Below, piece after piece: positions 6,221 through 9,543 of a DNA stretch of 9,543 nt (within the stretch, counting starts at the first letter, position 1; each line of letters starts with the position of its first letter). Made by a program: the position numbers and the translations under genes. This DNA is from Rubritepida sp. (GTDB taxonomy: Bacteria > Pseudomonadota > Alphaproteobacteria > Acetobacterales > Acetobacteraceae): positions 1 through 9,543 of the forward strand of contig JACMRO010000171.1 of NCBI GenBank assembly GCA_014376425.1, read 5' to 3'. The notes beneath the pieces were generated by a model. It did no database searches. It had not been told where the DNA came from and worked only from the letters and a program-made list of their open reading frames with translations.

Positions 6221-6909
6221 CAGCCGATTTCCCCCACATGAAGCGTATGGACTCGCCCGCCGGTCGCCAGCAGCAGCCCGCCATCTTCCGTCAGGCCTTC
6301 ATAGCGCCCGGCGAGGCGAGCGGCACCCTGAAGGACCGATAGTGGGGTGCCATGTTCCGGGCCTGCGGCCATCCAGGCAGCGCGGATCGGGGCGAAGCCT
6401 TCGAGGACCCGAATGGCGCGCCAATGGTCCAGCGCCCCAAGCAGCCGCGCGGCGAACTCTTCCGGCGGTTCGGCGCCCATGGCGGCGGTGGCGCGGCCGG
6501 GAAGGGCCGGCGCGAAAGCCAGATTGACGCCGAAGCCCAGCACGATCCAGTCGATCCAACCCCCGGCGGTCGACGCCGTCTCGGTCAGGATACCGCCAGC
6601 CTTGGCACCGTCACGCATCAGATCGTTGGGCCATTTCAGCCGGGTGCCGGCGCCGGCCGCCTGGTGTAGCGCGACGGCGGCCAGCAACGCCCATTGCGGC
6701 GCCTGCCGCACCGGGCCGCGCGGCCGCAACAGCACGGAAAGATGCAGGTTGCCGGCCGGCGATTCCCAAACGCGGCCCTGCGTCCCGCGCCCCGCCGTCT
6801 GCCGCCGCGCCAGGATCGCCAGGCCCTCAGGCTCGCCCCGCCCGGCCAGTTCGGTCAGCAGGGCCGATGTGCTGGGCAGGCTTTCGTGGATGGTGAGCCG
6901 GAAGCTCAC
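6220..6909 (-). CDS. birA: Biotin-[acetyl-CoA-carboxylase] ligase, group I (no DNA-binding domain)
   Basis: The enzyme activates biotin with ATP and attaches it to a lysine of the biotin carboxyl carrier protein of acetyl-CoA carboxylase and related enzymes. The 229-residue protein starts directly with the catalytic domain. It has the biotinyl-AMP loop GRGTQGRVW (40-48), KWPND (92-96), the catalytic Lys103 in AKAGGIL (102-108), and GFGVNL (125-130). A short C-terminal SH3-like domain follows (about 186-229). The N-terminal winged-helix repressor domain of E. coli BirA is absent, so this protein should not regulate biotin genes by binding DNA. The GTG start at 6909 overlaps the nuoN stop by four bases (GTGA). 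Its stop overlaps the coaX ATG. Placement directly after nuoN is common in Alphaproteobacteria, although the ligase is not a subunit of complex I. Confidence 0.95.
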   Translation of the reverse strand: MSFRLTIHESLPSTSALLTELAGRGEPEGLAILARRQTAGRGTQGRVWESPAGNLHLSVLLRPRGPVRQAPQWALLAAVALHQAAGAGTRLKWPNDLMRDGAKAGGILTETASTAGGWIDWIVLGFGVNLAFAPALPGRATAAMGAEPPEEFAARLLGALDHWRAIRVLEGFAPIRAAWMAAGPEHGTPLSVLQGAARLAGRYEGLTEDGGLLLATGGRVHTLHVGEIG

Positions 6910-8327
6910 CCCAGCAACGCGGCGACGGCGACCCGGGCGGCGGCCAGCAGCGGTGCCGGGAATAGGAAGAAGAAGGCGGTGAACAGCCCGGTACCGGCCA
7001 GCAGGACGGACACGCCGGCCGGCCGGGGGTCGAAGGCGGGCAGCGCCGGATCGAAATACATCACCTTGATGACCCGCAGGTAATAGTAGGCTGAGACGAT
7101 GGAGCTGAGCACGCCCACCGTGGCCAGGAAGAAGTAGCCCTGCTCGATCGCCGGCAACAGCACGTAGAGCTTGCTGAAGAAACCGGCGAGCGGCGGCACG
7201 CCCGCCATGGAGAACATGAACACTGCCATGGCCAGCGCCATGGCCGGGTCAGTGCGGCCCAGCCCCGCGAGGTCGTCCACGCCTTCCACCGCCTGGCCGT
7301 TGCGCCGCATGGCGATGAGCACGCAGAAGCTGCCCACCGTCATGAACAGGTAGATGGCCATGTAGACGACGACGCCGCGCAAGCCGGAGGGGCCGCCGAC
7401 GGCGAGGCCCATGAGGGCGAAACCGACATGGCCGATGGAGGAATAGGCCATCAACCGCTTGATGTTGCGCTGGCCGATGGCGGCGAAGGCGCCGAGAACC
7501 ATCGACCCCAGCGAGCACAGCAGGATGACCTGCTGCCACTGGCTGGCGACGTCGCCGAAGGGGCCGGCCAGGACGCGGGTGAGCAGCGCTACCGCGGCGA
7601 TCTTGGGGGCTGCGGCGAAGAAGGCGGTGACCGGTGTGGGCGCGCCCTCATAGACATCGGGTGTCCACATGTGGAACGGCACCGCAGAGATCTTGAAGGC
7701 GAGGGCGGCGATGATGAAGACTATGCCGACGATCACGCCCGGGCCCACGCCCTCCGGCGCCGAAAGCGCGTCGGCCAGCCGATCGAAATTCATCGTGCCG
7801 GCGAAGCCGTAGATCAGGGAGGAGCCGTAGAGCAGCAGCCCCGAGGCCAACGCGCCGAGGACGAAGTATTTGAGACCGGCCTCGGCGCTGCGCGGGTTGT
7901 CCCGGTCGATCGCGGCGATGACGTAGAGCGGCAGGGAAAGCAGCTCCAGCCCCATGTAAAGCGCCATCAGGTCGTTGGCCGAGATCATCACCATCATGCC
8001 GACGGTGGCGAACAGCACCAGCACCGGGAATTCGAAGCGCGACAGACCTTCTTTGGCGAAGAAGTCCATCGACATGATCAGGCCGGCGGCGGCGCCCAGC
8101 AGGCACAGGATCTTCATGAAGCTGGAGAAACTGTCGGCCACGTACTGGCCGCCGAAAGCCACGCCCTGCTTTTGAGCCAGCACCAGCCCGGCCGCCAGCA
8201 GCAACGCGCCCAGCGTCGCGATGGATACGGGAAAGGTCGTGTCGCGCTTGGGCATCACGCCGCCCACGAGGATGGCCAGGCCGCACAGGGCCAGCACCAG
8301 CTCGGGCAACGCCAGGGTCCAGTTCAT
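6906..8327 (-). CDS. nuoN: NADH-quinone oxidoreductase subunit N
   Basis: NuoN is one of the three antiporter-like subunits in the membrane arm of respiratory complex I and takes part in proton pumping. The protein has 473 residues, the usual length, and is hydrophobic throughout, with about 14 membrane helices expected. Conserved charged residues of the channel are present: Glu128 (MGLELLSLPLY), Lys212 (FKISAVPFHMW), Lys242 (APKIAA) and Lys386 (GFFSKLYVL). The WTPDVYEGAPTPVTAF stretch (221-236) is a family hallmark. The ATG at 8327 is chosen because it gives the normal N-terminus MNWTLALPEL, has AGGGA 7 bases upstream and overlaps the nuoM stop as ATGA. An in-frame start at 8441 would add 38 residues read from inside nuoM. 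Confidence 0.97.
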   Translation of the reverse strand: MNWTLALPELVLALCGLAILVGGVMPKRDTTFPVSIATLGALLLAAGLVLAQKQGVAFGGQYVADSFSSFMKILCLLGAAAGLIMSMDFFAKEGLSRFEFPVLVLFATVGMMVMISANDLMALYMGLELLSLPLYVIAAIDRDNPRSAEAGLKYFVLGALASGLLLYGSSLIYGFAGTMNFDRLADALSAPEGVGPGVIVGIVFIIAALAFKISAVPFHMWTPDVYEGAPTPVTAFFAAAPKIAAVALLTRVLAGPFGDVASQWQQVILLCSLGSMVLGAFAAIGQRNIKRLMAYSSIGHVGFALMGLAVGGPSGLRGVVVYMAIYLFMTVGSFCVLIAMRRNGQAVEGVDDLAGLGRTDPAMALAMAVFMFSMAGVPPLAGFFSKLYVLLPAIEQGYFFLATVGVLSSIVSAYYYLRVIKVMYFDPALPAFDPRPAGVSVLLAGTGLFTAFFFLFPAPLLAAARVAVAALLG

Positions 8328-9543
8328 GGCGCGATCCCTGCGAGGCGCGGTGCGGCAACCGCCGCATGGTGCTGCTGCACGAGCTGCGTCACCGAAGCCG
8401 CGAAAAACTGGGTGAACGAGGACGGGTAGATGCCCATCCACAAGGTCAGCACGATCAGCGGCGCGAAGATGGCGTGTTCACGCGGACTAAGGTCAGCCAG
8501 GCCGCGCAGGCTGTCACGGGAGATCTTGCCGAAGGCGACGCGGCGGTAGAGCAGCAGCATGTATGCAGCGCCCAGCACCATGCCGGTCGCCGCGCCGACC
8601 GCGACCCAGGGGCTGACCGCCCAGGCACCGAGGATGGTCAGGAATTCGCCCGGGAAGCCCGCGGTGCCCGGCAGCGCCACACTGGCCATGGTGAACAGCA
8701 TGAACACCAGCGCATAGGCCGGGATGATCTTGGCCACCCCGCCATACTGCGCAATCTCGCGCGTGTGCTCACGGTCGTACAGCACACCGACGCAAAGGAA
8801 GAGCGCGCCGGAGACCACGCCATGGCTGAGCATCTGGTAGAGCGCACCCTGCACCCCCTGGGTGTTGAAGGTGAAGATGCCGATGGTGACGATGCCCATA
8901 TGCGCCACCGACGAGTAGGCGATGAGCTTCTTCATGTCGGTCTGCGCCAGCGCCACCAGTGAGGTGTAGATGACGGCGATGACGGAGAGCGCGAAGATCA
9001 ACGGCGCGAAATCGGCGCTGGCCTGCGGCAGCATGGGCACGGAGAAGCGCAGGAAGCCGTAGCCGCCCATCTTCAGCAGCACGCCGGCCAGGATGACGGA
9101 ACCCGCGGTCGGCGCTTCGACATGCGCGTCAGGCAGCCAGGTGTGGACCGGCCACATCGGCACCTTGACGGCGAAGGAGGCGAAGAAGGCAAAGAAGATC
9201 CAGGGCTGCCAGGCGGGCGAAATGGTGCGGGTCAGCAGTTGTGGAATGTCGGTCGTGCCCGCCGAGCTCCACAACGCGATGATCGCCAGCAGCATCAGCA
9301 CGGAGCCCGCGAAGGTGTAGAGGAAGAACTTATAGGCGGCATACACCCGCCGCGCGCCGCCCCAGACGCCGATGATCAGGAACATCGGGATCAGCACGCC
9401 CTCGAAGAAAATGTAGAACAGCATGAAGTCGAGGCTGGCGAACATGCCGACCATCATGGTCTCGAGCACCAGGAAGGCGATCATGTATTCGCGCACGCGG
9501 GTCTGGATGCTCTCCCACGACGCCAGGATGCAAATCGGGGTCA
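8324..9543 (-). CDS. nuoM: NADH-quinone oxidoreductase subunit M (5' end beyond window)
   Basis: NuoM is an antiporter-like proton-pumping subunit of complex I in the inner membrane. The C-terminal 405 residues are visible; family members have about 500, so roughly the first 100 are outside the window. Counting from the first full codon, conserved residues are Glu47 (FFEGVLIP), Lys126 (AVKVPMWPVHTWLPDAH), Lys157 (LLKMGG) and Glu299 (GFPGEFL). These correspond to the channel and helix-break residues known in E. coli NuoM. The stretch HVEAPTAGSVILAGVLLK (140-157) is diagnostic. The frame stays open to the window edge with family-like residues (TPICILASWESIQTRV), so the GTG at 9496 is an internal valine and not the start. 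nuoL is expected upstream. Confidence 0.97.
   Translation of the reverse strand, partial: TPICILASWESIQTRVREYMIAFLVLETMMVGMFASLDFMLFYIFFEGVLIPMFLIIGVWGGARRVYAAYKFFLYTFAGSVLMLLAIIALWSSAGTTDIPQLLTRTISPAWQPWIFFAFFASFAVKVPMWPVHTWLPDAHVEAPTAGSVILAGVLLKMGGYGFLRFSVPMLPQASADFAPLIFALSVIAVIYTSLVALAQTDMKKLIAYSSVAHMGIVTIGIFTFNTQGVQGALYQMLSHGVVSGALFLCVGVLYDREHTREIAQYGGVAKIIPAYALVFMLFTMASVALPGTAGFPGEFLTILGAWAVSPWVAVGAATGMVLGAAYMLLLYRRVAFGKISRDSLRGLADLSPREHAIFAPLIVLTLWMGIYPSSFTQFFAASVTQLVQQHHAAVAAPRLAGIAP

Noticed and set aside
7428..8429. Plus-strand open frame of 333 codons opposite nuoN
   Set aside because: It is antisense to nuoN, and its His/Gln/Asp-rich, low-complexity product is typical of the mirror of a membrane protein gene.
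9494..9496. GTG as a possible nuoM start
   Set aside because: The frame is open upstream to the window edge with NuoM-like residues, and a start here would remove conserved N-terminal helices.

Overview
The window looks like a chromosomal housekeeping region of a GC-rich Alphaproteobacterium. All convincing genes lie on the minus strand, so transcription runs from high to low coordinates. The gene order nuoM-nuoN-birA-coaX-rnj-DUF1467-proS-lolC, a short ProS without the full bacterial editing insertion, and RNase J next to CoaX are typical of Alphaproteobacteria (for example Rhodospirillales or Sphingomonadales). The order alone does not fix the genus. I see no mobile elements, CRISPR arrays, tRNA or rRNA genes.

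In order of transcription, block 1 (9543 to 5417) is the end of the complex I operon. It holds nuoM (its start lies beyond the window edge), nuoN, birA (biotin-protein ligase without a DNA-binding domain) and coaX (type III pantothenate kinase). Each junction is a stop-start overlap: ATGA, GTGA and TGATG. After a 119-base leader comes rnj (ribonuclease J, 5297 to 3648). A 111-base spacer then leads to a small DUF1467 membrane protein (3536 to 3282).

Block 2 is a 448-base gap (3281 to 2834). It contains a strong minus-strand intrinsic terminator at 3050 to 3017, a weaker minus-strand terminator-like hairpin near 3185 to 3167, and a plus-strand terminator-like hairpin at 3203 to 3243. A weak candidate proS promoter lies at its end.

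Block 3 (2833 to 1) is proS, which probably starts at a TTG, then three very small two-helix membrane proteins of 59, 55 and 71 residues, then lolC/E (cut by the window edge after 317 residues). From the first small gene onward, each junction is a 1-base TGATG overlap, and no Shine-Dalgarno sequence is visible at these junctions. This suggests translation by reinitiation along the chain.

The least ordinary part is this trio of tiny membrane genes between proS and lolC. The first and third align without gaps over 50 residues with 16 identities, so they are probably diverged tandem duplicates. The middle one shares only the end pattern (Pro, 22 residues, Arg) and is too short for many gene callers. 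Their coupling to lolC suggests, but does not show, a link to the inner-membrane lipoprotein-release machinery. Everything else is conserved core metabolism: respiration, protein biotinylation, coenzyme A synthesis, RNA decay and tRNA charging.
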